The notes under the pieces were generated by a model. The model did no database searches and was not told the origin of the DNA. It was given only the letters and a program-made list of their open reading frames with translations. The position numbers and the translations under genes are program-made. Positions 1 through 13,626 of a DNA stretch of 64,000 nucleotides are shown here, piece after piece. Position 1 is the stretch's first letter; each line of letters begins with the position of its first letter. Source of the DNA: Proteles cristata cristata (Eukaryota; Chordata; Mammalia; Carnivora; Hyaenidae); the NCBI GenBank assembly GCA_017311185.1, contig JAESUZ010001282.1:310001-374000 (forward strand), read 5' to 3'.

Positions 1-2279
1 TTGACTCGGCTTGTCGGTCAAAATCCACGGGTTCTTATCTCAGGTTTGCCACTAATATAATCACACTGGATAAGTCACTTAATCAGTGTACTGCTACAAA
101 GAGGTCCGTTAATAGGTCTAGTATCCCTCATAGCATTTTTAATTTTCCTTATGGTACTTTGCAAACATAACCCAAAAGAGAAAGCATAGTATATATAATG
201 AAATCCCATTCAAAAGCTATCAAAACACTATCCATTCTATTTCATCTCCTTCCTCACACACTCCCAGACCACATGTCATTTCATCTACAAATATTTTATT
301 GTCATGAAGACATTCTCTAGATAAAGAAGGATAATATGAAAGCTTGCGTGAGACAGATAAACTCTTGGAAAAAGAAAATAAGGCTTCAGATTACTTTCCA
401 CGGTGCTTACGTCTAGGCCTACATTTTATTTACTGGCCCATGTGAACTACAGAACTTGTTTTCAAGCAGTACTACATGATCTGGAAAGCGAGGAAGTTGG
501 ATCAGAGAGAGCGGAGCGCAACCCAGGAATGGTAAACCAGTGCCTTTGACTCACATGTCCTACAAGCAGAGACTGCAAGGGTCATTCTTCCTAATGGTTA
601 ATGTCCACGTGAACTTCTCACTAACTTCGCAAGAAAAGGCTGGGACTCCTGGGAAGCATCCAAAGGGCAGTGCCAAGCTTCCTAGAAAGTCCCAGTGTGG
701 GAAAGCAGGCACCTTCACTCTGTTAGATCAATAGAAACAGAAAAAAACTGGCTGTGGCCAGGGCCTGATAACTCTTGACTTCAGAGTGGCTTGTTCCTGG
801 AAAGTTGTTACTGGTCTCTAAGAGGACTTCCCCCAGTGAAGATACTGGGATCTCAGAAGAATGTGAAAAGGAATCTCAAAGGAATCTCTTCCACTCTCCT
901 CATTCTAAATCCTGTAACCGGCCCTCGAATCTTGCCAGGCAGGACTTCCAGCTGAGAGAGCTAATATCATCCACAAAGCTTCCGGCTGAGGTTAGTGCAG
1001 AGAAGGGAAATCAGCGTCCTTCCTCAGCCCCTCAGCTCTGTTGTCATAAACCTAATGATGTGACAGCAGTGAGGGACAAGGAGGACTCTGCCCCAGCAAG
1101 CACACATGGCGTGATGCCCTTGTTGAGCCACCATCCCTACCCAATGGCCCATCGTGACCCCCAAGAAATGGGACACCATGAGCTCTGAAACAGACCTCCA
1201 GCAGCTGCCGCCCTTCTCTTAATACCCAATCTCCTACAAGCCACCGGCCAATTAAAAAAAAAAAAAAAAAAAACATTCCAAAGAGGGGAGAAAGAAGTTG
1301 CACAGAAAAGCCCCAATTCACCCTCCAATAACCTGACTGACCAAAAACGCAAGCCAGTCTCCGGTTACAGCATCTCGGCTCCTGTGCCAAGGTGCTCCGC
1401 CACTGGGGAGCCCGCACTGCGTGGGTACGATGTGCCCGCGCAGAGGTAGGTGCCCCTTCTCAGGAGGAAGCCAGCCTCAGGACAAAAGAGATGGTCCTTG
1501 GCGAGGCAAAGCACGCTCCCAAGTGCACTGGGAGAGCGGCCGCGGGCCCTGCAGCCGGGCCTGGGAAAGAAGCCTGCAGAGAGGACTTCTGAACATCTGA
1601 ACATCTGTAGGAAGTGACTTCAGTCCGCTCCCTTCTTCCCTTCATCCACCCTTTGCCCCATCCCCCAAAAGGAGTTTTAACACATTATTACCGCTGAAGT
1701 CCTGAGGATTTGGTGACTCACCAGGCTCACACATGGTTCCAATGAGCCCTTGACCATTACATGGTAGGGGAGCAGGAAAAACAAATGAAAGCAGTTGTAA
1801 TTCGGCAGCGCCGGAGTTCAGACCTGCCAGACAAAAGGGATTGCAGGCATGTTCCCAAATCCGTTCAGGCACCTGACATGCAAAGCTATTTTTAATCACT
1901 GGATTTATTTCTTTCCTACCCCCTCCACCATCCTCCACCTCAGCAAATGTTTCGAAGTCAGAGCAAAATCCAAATTAATTCCAGGTGTTCAGGGAAACCC
2001 AGAGAGGCTCTTCCGTTCCAGAATCTGAGCCAGAAAACAGAACTGCCCCCTGGGTCCTGCAGCTAAATTTTCGTGCTCCTTCCTTAGAATAGTTCAAGTC
2101 TCCTACCCTAAACATTGGGCAAATGGCCTGAAAGAGGAAATATCTGAATGAGTGGAAGGACTCCTAAATTACATGTTGTATTTTTTTTTTCCTAGCAGCC
2201 CTGGCCAAGTGAAGGTGCGTGGGACAGTCTCCGAGACCTCTGAGATGAAGCATTCTTTCATTACCCACAATTCTCTCCT

Positions 2280-2372
2280 CTCCTTGCAGTGAGGATTAGA
2301 TTAAATTCAATTAAATACGTGTGAAAACGCCAGAGCCTAGTACATAGTAAGCACTCAGGAAATTCTTGGTGA
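2280..2372 (+). mobile_element. MIR fragment
   Basis: 'gtgaggattagattaaattcaattaaatacgtg...agcctagtacatagtaagcactcaggaaat' matches the 3' half of MIR. Confidence 0.7.
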
Positions 2373-4194
2373 CCTGAACTAAAAAGTCTTATAAAACATC
2401 GAGACCAAAAAAAAAAGTACAGTTTTATTTCCTGATGCTTCAAGAGACAGCAAGGAGAAGGCATCTGGCCATTTCCCCAGGTACAAGGAAGCAACTGAGA
2501 AAATGACAAAATTAATGCAAAAATGCGATTCTGAGAGGCCCCTGGAAATGGACAGCTCATGAATCTGGCTCTTTGTTTTAGCAGAGCAGACTAAGGGGGG
2601 AAACTAAGGCGGGGGGAGTCTTTCTTGCAGCGATAGCCTCTCAAATGCATCCTGCCAGGATAGGACCTCACGGATACAAGATCCAATGCACCGAAGCTGC
2701 CTTTTGGTGCTCAGCACTTCTTAAGAGTACCGTTTTAGAGTCGATATGGCACAAAACAAAATTGTAATTCTCTGCTCAAAACTCTTTCCTGTAGGTTTGA
2801 AACCTGCCAAAACCCAAGCTGTACTTTTCCCCATTCATGTGCCCTGAAACGGATGACACTCGCGATTTAAAAGAATGTTTGAACGATGGAGATTAGGATT
2901 CCTGCATAAAAGGCCCGGCTCCATAATTTCAAGTTCTTAAATGATCATTTAAAGCCATTTACAGAGGGTGTCACGTGTTTCATATCATTTCCTGGGGCGA
3001 TGATTACACTTGACTCCCACCACATCACACATTTTACAAGTCCTGAACCTTCCAAAACTGTGTGACTTCTCTGTCATGAAAATGGCAGAGAAAAAACACA
3101 GAGCCATGTTTCCATATTATTCAGGAGGAAAGAACCCCTCTGAACCCCAAGGCTTTGCAGACGGTCAGAGGAGATTCTACTGGCTCTTCTCCCGTCTCGT
3201 ACTTCTGAGTGAGGGCAAACTCCTGGCCTGCCTTAAACTAAAATCCTCATGACAGGACCACTGGCCTTTGGTACCTACGTGGCACAGGATAACCCCACTC
3301 AAGATGACCCAGGAAGACATCTGTCATCCTACATCTTGCTACCATCCCAGCATCCGTTACTTCCAGCTTCCGTATGGTCTTATGATGCCCCAGGCCCTGA
3401 GAGCCGGAGATGCTGGTTAACTGGCCATTTTCACTTCACCTGCCCCGCTCCCGCCTCTTAATTTTCAGCACTGTCATTGGAACAGAATTTCACCTGTTAC
3501 AGAACGTTTTTCCCACACTCCAGTATGACCAAGCCAGCAATATCATCTCTAACCACATACGTGAGAAGACGGAGGCTCTCAAGGGACACCTGAGCGACTT
3601 AGCTGAGCTGGTCAAGCCGGTCTGGGGGTCTAACCAGCACTCAAACCCAGATCCTCGGACACTAAAGCCAGGTGTTTTCTACCCAGACCTATTAGCAGAG
3701 GTTAAAACCGGGCACGCAGAAATGCTGAGCACAAGGACATTTCTTTTCATTTCCTCCATCGTTTTCGTTATAGAGAAAGTTCTTCCTGGAGAAGGAAAGC
3801 ACCTCAATCCCTGAGACCCTGTGCAGAGAGACGCCACCTCACCAGAGCTTTTCGAGGCTTTACCGCACATCCTACCCAGAATCCGTCGGCTCGGGGCCCG
3901 TTTGACACTTGGGTCTGGGGGCAACAGAGGGATGGGGGGAGGGGCTCGTGCGGATCACCAGGCAGGCCAGCCTGGTCAAGGTGGAGGATGAGGAGTTTTC
4001 TCCATGGGCAAAGGAAAAATCTGGGCAAACAAATGGAGTGGAGCCCGTTTATTTAGGCTGGAAGAGGTAAAGTTTTTCTGCACTTTTGAACTGTTTTCTC
4101 AAGGCCTGCCTCTCCCTCCCACGCAGGAAACAAACACAGAGACAGGCCTCTTGCAGTGAGGGCTCCAGTGGCTGAAGGCTAGCCCGGGAAAGGC

Positions 4195-4345
4195 TAGAAG
4201 GAACAGGGGTGAGGGGTGGGGGGCAGGGTGCACAGGGGGAGCAGGCAGTGAGGAGCTGGGAGGTCCGGGGGGAGAGCTGCCAGGGAAGACAGAAGGCAGG
4301 AGGGCAGAGGCAGAAAAGAGAGGCAAAGAAAGGAGAACACAGAGG
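4195..4345. repeat. Purine-rich low-complexity tract
   Basis: G/A-rich sequence with several GGGG runs. Overlapping proline/serine-rich minus-strand frames are artefacts of composition. Confidence 0.7.
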
Positions 4346-6094
4346 AAGCAAATACTGGGACATCTGAAGCCAGAATAAAGGCCAGAGAGCAGAGTGGAAG
4401 TGGGCTGGGAAGATCCAGCAACTTCCAATTAATGATGTTCAGAAAGCAGCATTTTTCCATCAATTTTAAAAGGAAATTCTCCCTCGACTTTCTTATTTAT
4501 TTATACATTATATAAATACATTTTTTAAACCAAAAAAGGACCGTTTTTTTCCAATGGGAAAAAGCCTTGTCTGAGATGAAAGCCAGTCTTCAAAAACCCC
4601 TCAGAGGAAGCTGAAACCCCACATGCCTTGGTGCTGCAGAAAGAAAAACAAAGTGGACATTCTTCCTGTGTTCTAAGGCTTTTTTATGCAGATGTGTTTT
4701 TCTTTTAATAAATAAATCTGGACAGAGCAGGAAAAAGCGTACGCATACACATTCACACAGTGCAACTGCGTGCTTTCAACCCAGGGAAACCGCAATGAAA
4801 AATAAGAATACATAAGTCGATTTGCCCGGTACCGGGGACAAACCTTCTCAACGAGCCAACCACAACCAGTGAAGCTATAGGCTCTACCAACGTAGCCTGC
4901 CCAGGCTCCCCAGGTCCACAAGGGACCGTGTGCTAATGAGCAATGACAATCAGAGGTAGGGCTGAACCGGAGACCCAATCACCATGCTTCCCAGAAGGGC
5001 CCACAGCTGTCTTTAAGGACAACGCCTGACCTCCTAAGACATTCGGTCGCTTGGTCCTTTGTGAGCCACTCAGTTTCCCTCCCGGACCACAATAATGATT
5101 TCTTAATGATTACACACATTGAGCTCAAATCAGCCTTCTGATGAGTTCTAGCCTTTGCCCCTCATTTTGTAAGTTGAAGCCACACACACAGGTTTAAACT
5201 TTCTTCATCTATTGGCTTACCAGCTGCTTTAACACCTCTTTGTCACCACCTCTATCCAGGCTTTTAAATTCCTTGGTGGCTCCTTCAACCCTTCATGTCT
5301 GCCCCTCCCCCCCACTACCCAAAAGCATTCTTGTGTGCCCCGGTTCCTAAAGAGCATCATGAGCATCCCCAGGCCAACATCATACTTCTCAGGAGAAAAT
5401 GACACAATCACCCTACGCCGTGCACCTCTGTGGATACAGACGGCCACTGAGTTTTCCAACAGCCACATTGTGAGGCCACTCAGAGAGCACTGCCAGGCCT
5501 TCTCTTCCACAGGGACTGAAGCTCAGCCAGTTCTGCACCCGTTGACTGAATCTTATTAACCTCAGTGTCAGGCTTCATATTTATCCATACTGAACTTGAC
5601 CTCGTTTGTTTCGATCCATGTTTCCACGTGCAGAGATCACTTTTATATCATGAATCTGTCCTCATGCTACGAGCTCTGTGCCATGTGTAGTTCAGTAAGT
5701 ATGCTTTCTGTGTCCTGCTCCAATCTGAGCCCCCAGTAAAAATGTCGAGAAGGCAATGACCAAGTCCTGAGCCCCCTAACACCAGACACCATGCATCATT
5801 CTGACACTGACACATTCATCAAGACCCTTTGGGTGCAGCTGCTCAACCAGTTACAAGTCCTCCTGATTTTACCACTGTTGGACCCCCATATCCTCACTTG
5901 GAGCACAGATATAACATGGAAACACTCGGACAGAAGTTTTGCTGAAGTCAAAATCTGAGGCTACAATTTTCAGATGATCTGCGCAGTACACAACCAGTTC
6001 GTGCCAGGCAAGCGCAAAGACAGCTGAAGGAATTCAGCTGAAGGAATCCCAGAGAACTGGGATTCAGATCTCTGCACAAGAAGAGAAAGAGACC

Positions 6095-6190
6095 CAGAGA
6101 GGGCGGGGTAGAAGGAAGGCAGGGAGAGAGGGAGGAGGGAGGGAGGGAATGAGAGAGAAAGAGAGAGAGAGAAAAAGGGAGAGAGGGAGC
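6095..6190. repeat. Purine-rich GGGA/GAGA tract
   Basis: GA- and GGGA-rich low-complexity sequence. Serine/leucine-rich minus-strand frames across it are artefacts. Confidence 0.85.
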
Positions 6191-6889
6191 TACAGCCACT
6201 TTGCATCCAGAAACAATGGGCTGTTAGGGAACAATGGCTACAGACAAAGTCTTGGTCTATTTATATCTGCCACTGTTAGTCCCAGACAGGAGGAACTGGA
6301 AGTCTGCCCTGTTCGCAGGGCTCCAACTGGACCCGAGCTGAGAGGAAGATGAGGTCACCAAGAATGTTGCCTGCTTATAACGGGCTCCTTTTTGCTTGCA
6401 TAGTTTCTTCTTAGCCTAAAGGATCTCTCTTGCCAAGTGAAGAAGTTTGCTTGCCTACTTGCTAAAATACAGCCACCGCTGAGAAGGGGTAGCTCATACA
6501 TGTAACTGCTGTTCAGCTCAGGCCAAAGCAATGAAGGCCTTTCTCTATAGAGGTCAAAGGAAGGTAGGGATGTCCAGGGAAGCCTGGCCAGTAGATGGGG
6601 GTCAACTCCATCCAGGCTCCAGGAGTCCTACCAGATCTGTTCAGTACACATGCTTCGAGGCACTCATAACAGAGCTTTTCTGCAAGACAGTTCCCTCCTC
6701 ACTCCTCTGGAGCTAGCAGAAGGAGGCGAGGATCTCAAATACACAGGTATGTGTCTCACGTCTCATGAAGATCTCTACTTCCCCTTTATTTCAGCCCCTT
6801 CAAATAGTCTCTCTCTTTTCTGGAAAGGTCATCTTCTGCTCTAAAATTACTTTGGAGTGATCATCAATTTTAATCCTTCCCTTGTTACT

Positions 6890-7010
6890 TATATTCCTTT
6901 TTTTTTTTAATGGTTCCACCTCTCTTAATTTTTTTTCTTTTCTTTTAAATCCAATATAGTTAACATACCGTGTTATGTTAGTTTCAGGTGTACAACAGTT
7001 ACCATGTTAC
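6890..7010. mobile_element. L1 3'-region fragment
   Basis: Contains 'ccaatatagttaacataccgtgttatgttagtttcaggtgtacaa', a sequence characteristic of carnivore L1 3' regions. About 120 bases survive; orientation is not certain. Confidence 0.7.
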
Positions 7011-7262
7011 ATTCTGAATCCTCCAAGAGACATGCTGAAGAAGACTAGCAGTGGTCACATCAGCCTGTCACAGACACCGAAATGAACACAAACACAGCTG
7101 AGCCAGGGAAGAAGGAGTAGGGACACAGGAATGAGCCCTGTGGGCAGTCACCCCGCTGCACCCCTCCGCAGACAGCCCTCAGCATCCACAAGCAACAGGT
7201 GGCTAGCAACAGCACCTTCTTGATCCAGTCCAACCTTACAGCCTCCAAGAATCCTAAGTGCA

Positions 7263-7515
7263 GGGGCGCCTGGGTGGCTTAGTCGGTTAAGCATCTGACT
7301 TTCGCTTAGGTCATGATCTCACGGTTCATGGGTTCGAGCCCCACATCGGGCTCTGTGCTGACTGCCAGCTCAGAGCCTGGAGCCTGTTTCGGTCTGTGAC
7401 TCCCTCTCTCTCTGACCCTCCCCTGCTCAGGCTGTCTGTCTCTCTATCTCTGTCTTTCTCTCTCAGAAATAAATAAAATTTTTTTAAAAACTAAAAAAAA
7501 AAAAAAAAAAAAAAA
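7263..7515 (+). mobile_element. CAN-SINE (felid type), full length
   Basis: Starts GGGGCGCCTGGGTGGCTTAG, has the 'cagctcagagcctggagcc' body, CT-rich stretch, AATAAA and a long A tail. Flanked by a perfect 16-base target-site duplication (7247-7262 and 7516-7531), indicating a recent insertion. Confidence 0.97.
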
Positions 7516-9109
7516 AAGAATCCTAAGTGCAAAGCTGGTATCTCCCAAAGGCAAGAAACTGATGGCTTAATACACAGATTCCCTGAGGAGTCTTAATACA
7601 CACTTCCCATTCATACCTACAAGCTCCTACCATCAATTCCCCTCCTTACTCCTAGAAAACCAACACGAAGTAGGCAGAAAGGAACCTAAATAGTAAGATC
7701 ATTTTCCTCCTTTTCATTTAAATAGCTTAGGATGTGTCATTGAGACTATCCCAGGTAATGTCATCACATTCACATGGAATTAGAGGCAATATTTTGGAAT
7801 TTAAAAGCTTAAGCAGGGGGCAGACAGGTGCTGGATGTGGCTGCAGTCAGAGCAAACAACAAATGGTTAAAAGTGATGCATTGTGTTCCTTCGCCACCCC
7901 ACACCCTCTTCGGTGACTTCAGAAGATGCCCAGGGTTTAGACCACCCGAGGGTGGTCTAAGAAACTTGAATTACAGGTTAAGATAACATGTACTACAACA
8001 CACAAACACTCCTGTACATCTTTCTTTCTAGGCAGAGGGTGGAGACGGAAACCCAGACGAAACACTTGACCACCTGAAATATACCGGATTGTGGAGATGG
8101 AGGTGGGTGCGTGGGCCACCTAACCTGATCCACTACTTCATTCAAACACCGGGACCTTGACTTCTCCACCTGTGCTCCCAACAAGCTCAACACTGCCTTC
8201 TACTCCGAGGGCTCTGCTGAACTATCTCGGCGCAAGTCAAGAGAGCCACATGGCAGCCGCACAGCAGCAATGGGGAGCAGGCAGAGAGACACGCACTCTC
8301 ATCCCGAAGCGGGGCTGACATCAGGGGCGATGCAAAAGTTCCCACCCATAGTATGTTTGGCAAGTGCCTGAAACAGCTCTTCCCGAGACCTATCAGTCTT
8401 CTAAAATGCCAGCGCACTGAATAAAACGTACCCCAAACTGATGGCGCTGCCCTAACATGGCGCATCTGGAGTTTATACTATCAGGCTTAATGGATTCAAC
8501 AACTCATGAAATAAGGGCTGCACTCGGTTTAGTAAATGCAGTTGTACGTCCCTAATGAGGGATCAGAAATCCTATTGCTTTGAGGGATTTAGGTAGTAAT
8601 TTCAGAGTACCAGCTCCAGTTCCCTGAGCTGCTAAGGAGGTACTTAGGACCCAGAAAGATTGCTTCAAAGGGATTATGGGTATTCTCCCTAAACCATTAG
8701 GTTCACTGCTAAACCTATCATCTGAGGCCACTCCAAGGTTTGTTTAGATCTACCTAATCTATAATTTTGGCCCCTATATCTTCAACTTTGGCCTTTTTTA
8801 TGGCCTTGAACAGTAAGTATCCCATTCACTCCACTTGTGTGTTCACACTTTTCCTGGTCTCTGCTTCTCTATACTGACCTCACTATGACTATAGGATATG
8901 TAAAGCCTTATCTGGGGCCAAAAAGCAGGAAAGAGGAATTTATAGAATTTGCTATAAAACTTTAACAACTCCTTAGAGGGATGTTCTCCTTCCTGGCAAC
9001 TCGACGTAATTACAAGATGAATGAAAAGCAGGCTGTTCATGGAGGGGAGGAGGGGCCGAGCTCTGTCACTGCTCAGGGGTCCTACATGATTCTCGGTACT
9101 CAGAATTAG

Positions 9110-9225
9110 AAGGGCCTTTAGATGTCAGCCAGCTCACACCCTTTCTTTTACAGACAGGGAAAATGAAACTCAGGGAGGTGACATCAGTGTGCCCTTGGTC
9201 ACAGGGTTACTAATACTAGACCTCT
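9110..9225 (-). mobile_element. MIR fragment
   Basis: 'acagacagggaaaatgaaactcagggaggtgac...ggtcacagggttactaatactag' is MIR in reverse orientation. Confidence 0.75.
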
Positions 9226-10643
9226 TGATTCTCTGTCCGGTTTTTTTTTCCCCCTCTACATCACTGCTGTTGACTTGTAGCAGTGGACTTGGGAGGGAGT
9301 CGGTGTCCCACATAACTTTGCCACTATCAAGCACTGGTATCATCATTCTGGACAATCACTGCTCCTGCCCAAGTTCCTAAAAATCACAGAAGAACAGTCT
9401 ATCCAAAGATCTGATAAACATGACAGGATGGTGATGCCCCCTGTTCCCACCCCAGGCTATAAGTTTTCAGTACCAATGGTCGGGCTCTATGGAAGCATTT
9501 CCTTTGAGCAGACAGTCCAGGTGAATACCAGGAACCCTAAAGCAAGCAACCTTCAATGCCTAACTTCAATTGCATTGATACCGCCATGTATAACAGCTTT
9601 AAAATTTAAGGGTGCTATTCCTATTAATCCGGAGTGAAGGCAGCACTTAGTTTTAGTGACCTGTTGACCTTGACCTAAAAAGCACTGAAAGGAGCACAGA
9701 TCACCATCATACCATTCAAAGACTCTATAACATTCCAGTCCCGTTGGTCTGCCGATCGGGTTAAGGGACTACAACAAACACCACTGAAGAAACCAGAAGA
9801 GAAAATCAAGGGCATTGGCCTGACCATTGAGCCTGATGCTTCTAATTAATGAGGCCATATGTCTGACTCAAAAGGCCATCTCCTAAAGCAACACAAGCAA
9901 CTCCAGTTCTAAATGAAATCCATTTATAACGTAGGGAGCTAAGGATCTAGGGAAAGATCTAAATCTTTAGTTGTGATCTCTCAGGCTCCACGGGTTGTTG
10001 GTTTGTTTGTTTCTCTCCTCTCAGAACAGGCCTCTCCTAATGGCCCCAAACCTTCTGACAAGCCCACTGCTGCCCCAGAGTCCTGCCCACACCAGCCTGG
10101 AGCGGACAGCACCGGATGCCTCTCCCGGTGGCAAATCCCAGAGGCTGAGAAGTCTCCAGGCAGACCGACTCTCCAGATCAATGGGTATGATAGGCCAATG
10201 GGTGGAGAGCAGAGAGAAAGTGATCAATGCAAAAGGGAGAGGGAGCAGGAGCCACTCTCTGTCTGCCCGCGTCAGGTGGGAAAGGGAGACGGAGATGCAC
10301 AGCCCTCATCAGGAAGCCATTAGGAAATTGCAGCCACCACAGCCTCCGCTCGCAGACTGAGCAGTCTGCATGCAGCTGGTTAAAGCACTCATTACCTCTG
10401 CCCAGACATCCACTGGCTCACTGCACGGTGGAACCTAACCAGTGAGCCACCAGAACAAAGCTAGGGCTTGCCTGGTGAGGAAGCAGGGGATAGAGACTAC
10501 GGACGTGCAGAGAGCCACCCCAAGCAAGTGCTTGTATCACTGGGGGACAGGAGCCGGGGCTCTTATCAGGATACCTGGATCCACTTCTTCATTCCTCTGC
10601 TGGGCAGCCTCGCTGGCATTTCCTTATGCAAAAAGAGCTACTG

Positions 10644-10806
10644 ACTGCTAATGGGTATGGGGTTTTGTTCAGGGTGGATGAAATCGTACTAGAATTACAT
10701 ATCAGTGATGGCTTTACAACTCTGTGAATGTTTCAAAACCGCCGAATGGCACACTTTAAAATGGTGAGTTTTATATTATGGGAATTAAATCTCCATCTTA
10801 ATAAAT
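10644..10806 (+). mobile_element. L1M 3' UTR fragment
   Basis: Begins 'ctaatgggtatggggttttgttcaggg' and continues through 'gaatgtttcaaaaccgccgaatggcacactttaaaatggtgagttttat' to 'atctccatcttaataaa'. This is the conserved terminal segment of old L1M elements. Confidence 0.85.
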
Positions 10807-11751
10807 CATATTTTTTTAAGAGCTAGGGAGCCACCTGCTATGAGTCGAGCAATGGCTGGGTGATGGGAAGACACAGACCCTTCACTCGGAGTTTCCCTTC
10901 TAGCGGGGGAAACGAACCTCACATAGGCACCCAAGCAATAGCCACATAGTCACATCTCATGACGAGCGATACAATAATGACTAAGACCAAAGGTTTTGCA
11001 ATGGAGACAAAGTGATGTGGCTGCGCTCCAGAAGCCTTGGGGAAGAGGGCAGGAAACAGCTTGCTGATGTCCTGTGTGCAGGGGGTGAGAGACAGCAGGG
11101 GGGGTGGTCAAGGTGTGAAGGCCAACTCCAATGGCAGATGGATGGCATTATAGAGAAAGGGAAGATGGACAGGCTGGGACTCTGCCACATGGAAGCCTTC
11201 TGAGATGACGGATAGTCTCTGCTCTCTGGAGACCACGGGAGAGGCTGGGCAAGGTCCATTTCCAGAGGCAGACATGCGGTGTCTACAACTTCCAGAGCCA
11301 CTACTACGGGGACTGAGAGGGAGGGCCTCAGACTCCAGAAGACAAGCAGGACACCTCACATTCCCCGAACCCCAAGATGTCCCCAGGAGATGCTGCCCAA
11401 ACACTCAGATTCCTATCCTACAAGGCTTTCAAGAGAAAGAAATCTCCATCAGACCTGGTGCTTTCTGGAGATTTCTCTCCCAACCCCTGGAGGGAGACAA
11501 AGGAAAGGGCAGAGAGAACAGGGCTTTGGGCAAACAAACACCCGGCCAGGGCTCACTGGACATGAACCAAAGAAGGTGCAGTCACAGCACTGTGACCAAA
11601 AGAGATCTTTTGGAAAATTCTTTTCCGAGAGGGATCATGAGTTCTGTCCCCTGGAATGCCCCAGAGCAGTTCTGATTGGCTCTGTGGCCCTGACTCAGAA
11701 TGAGCACGGGCTCCACCCTCAGATGAGTAAATAAACTGACCCAAGAAATGA

Positions 11752-11765
11752 GGGGGGGGGGGGGT
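11752..11765. repeat. Poly-G run
   Basis: An uninterrupted run of about 13 G, prone to length variation and sequencing error. Confidence 0.85.
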
Positions 11766-12819
11766 GAAGAGCAGGACAGGAACCAGGAGAAAGCAAGTGC
11801 TGAGCCTGGTGCAGGGGACAGACACATGAAATTTCAACTTCATTCCAGAGACGGGTGATGTGGCAGAACTCAAGGAAGAATATTCTCTGAGCCTTACACC
11901 CCACTTCAGTTGGGATACAGCCCTGCCTTGGCAGCCTGCTCACTGTTGCTTTATAATATACTGAATTAGTCACTGGATTAGCAAGCACATTTACACACAC
12001 TGGCACACAGCTGTTTAAAGACACAGGATCCCCTTTTCTAGGTGCCAGATTCTGGCTCTAAATCAACCACTGCAATGGGCAAGTGGCAAAGCCCAGAGCT
12101 GCACGGTTCATACAGACGTCGTCAGCTGCGAAGCACTTTAGGGAAAGTCAGCTAGAAGTAGGAAGGTCTGACAGGGCTTTGCGGGGGGGACAGAAGGGAC
12201 GGGGTGTGGAGAGGAGAGAAAGATCAGTAGGCTTTTTCAAGTCCTGAGGCTTATGATCTATGGGAGGTTTGCCAAATAGATCCGCTGGCCTGGACCCTCA
12301 CAGGGAGGAGTGAGCATCCCCCCTGGCCTGCTGTACACACAGGTAGAAGAGTTTCTGTCCCAGACCTGGGATGCCTAAGGTCGCTCCCAAGGAAAGAAAG
12401 GATCCCAGGGCAAAGAAGAGAGCCCTTCAGCAGTTAAAATATTTCTATGCCCCGATAATGACAATTCCAAGAAACGTCCCTGTTGATGAGGCAAGGGCAA
12501 AGCCTGAAAAAGCTTTCGAGTTGGAAACGTGACCAAAGTCCTACCTCAAGTTTGGTAAGTATGCGTGAGTGCAGGGAAATACTGTGACCGGCCGCAGGGA
12601 CTGCTCAGGCCCAATGGTTATGGGGGTGTCGAGTGGAAAATTTTCTGTAACCAGGTTAACAGAAACCACAGTTTTAACAACCACTGAAGTAATAAGAGCG
12701 CTGTCAGCAGTGAAGATATGTGCAGAGCACAGTGGCCTGGGAGATAATGATAAAATACCATGTACTGAGAAAAATACCATGTACTACCTAGGGCAGTAGA
12801 AAAGCATTTTACAGGAATC

Positions 12820-12978
12820 ACCTCAAATCCTTACAATAGCCCTGAAAACTCTTTATTAGGGTCTCCATTGTAAGGATCATTTTTGAAAAGCAAGGCTTAG
12901 GGAAGTTCAACACTTTGCCTAAGGACAAATTAGCCAGCAGAAAGTCTGAATTCAAACCCAGGGCCGGCTCACCTCCAC
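12820..12978 (-). mobile_element. MIR fragment
   Basis: 'cttacaatagccctgaaaactctttattagggtctcc' through 'gaattcaaacccagggccggctc' is MIR in reverse orientation. Confidence 0.78.
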
Positions 12979-13144
12979 CCTGCTCGTCCAGGACCTCATG
13001 ACGCCTGCAGTGAGGGACATCATTATAACTCACATAATGAATGACAGACTGCGATTTGGGAACAAAGATTATTTTCTATGGAGCAACCTAACTGTAAATC
13101 CCCTCCCTTTGACTCAGATGCGAAATGGGAAAAAGAGAATGTGT

Positions 13145-13146
<2 letters not shown>

Positions 13147-13185
<39 letters not shown>

Positions 13186-13200
13186 CGCGCGCATGCGCGC
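13147..13200. repeat. (GT)n(GC)n microsatellite
   Basis: About fifteen GT units run directly into about ten GC units with one ATG interruption. Alternating purine-pyrimidine sequence of this composition is a classic Z-DNA former. Confidence 0.97.
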
Positions 13201-13419
13201 TCATCTGTATATAGATATAAGATATAGATATAGGTTTTAAGATTAGAGGAAGAAACCTGTGGCATAAACAAATCTACCTGACAAACAGAAGAACCAAATA
13301 CAATTACTAAAAAGGGTGCAGTGCATTGAGGGTCCAGAAGTACAGACAGGAATTTTGAAAAGATTTGCAAATAGACTTATGACGGGTTTGCGTAGGAGGA
13401 GCTGATCTTGCACCAGCTT

Positions 13420-13626
13420 TTATTATTTTTTAATGTTTTGTTTATTTTTGAGAGAGAGACGGAGCATGAGCAAGGGAGGGGCAGAGAGAGAGGGGAAGAC
13501 ACAGAATCCGAAGCAGGTTCCAGGCTCTGAGCTGTCAGCACAGAGCCCGATGCAGGGCTTGGACTCATGAGATCATGACCTGAGCTAAAGTTGGACACTT
13601 AACAGACTGAGCCACCCAGGCACCTC
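13420..13626 (-). mobile_element. CAN-SINE, minus orientation
   Basis: Reverse complement of the SINE: T-rich start with TTTATTTTTGAGAGAGAG, ending GAGCCACCCAGGCACC. Flanking duplications are not clear. Confidence 0.95.

Larger units (their letters stand above)
1..6889. other. Intron 1 block, mostly unique
   Basis: Unique DNA with a MIR fragment (2280-2372), an A tract (1253-1273), purine-rich tracts at 4195-4345 and 6095-6190, and a moderately CpG-containing stretch around 1385-1560. Bases 30-100 may be a MIR scrap. No gene-like frame. Confidence 0.7.
7532..13419. other. Intron 1 block
   Basis: Unique DNA with two MIRs, an L1M end, a poly-G run and a GT/GC microsatellite. Frames such as 11205-11675 and 11279-11734 overlap in different registers and show no family resemblance, so they are not called. 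Confidence 0.7.

Noticed and set aside
7263..7340. tRNA-like sequences with a box B (GGTTCGAGCCC)
   Set aside because: These belong to tRNA-Lys-derived SINE heads, not functional tRNA genes; they lack a complete cloverleaf and recur with SINE bodies.
11205..11734. Two overlapping + strand frames of over 150 codons
   Set aside because: Different registers of the same DNA, no family resemblance, no splice or promoter context, and inside the ETS1 intron.
13147..13200. Possible CRISPR-like or tandem array
   Set aside because: Simple dinucleotide repeat without spacers; eukaryotic context.
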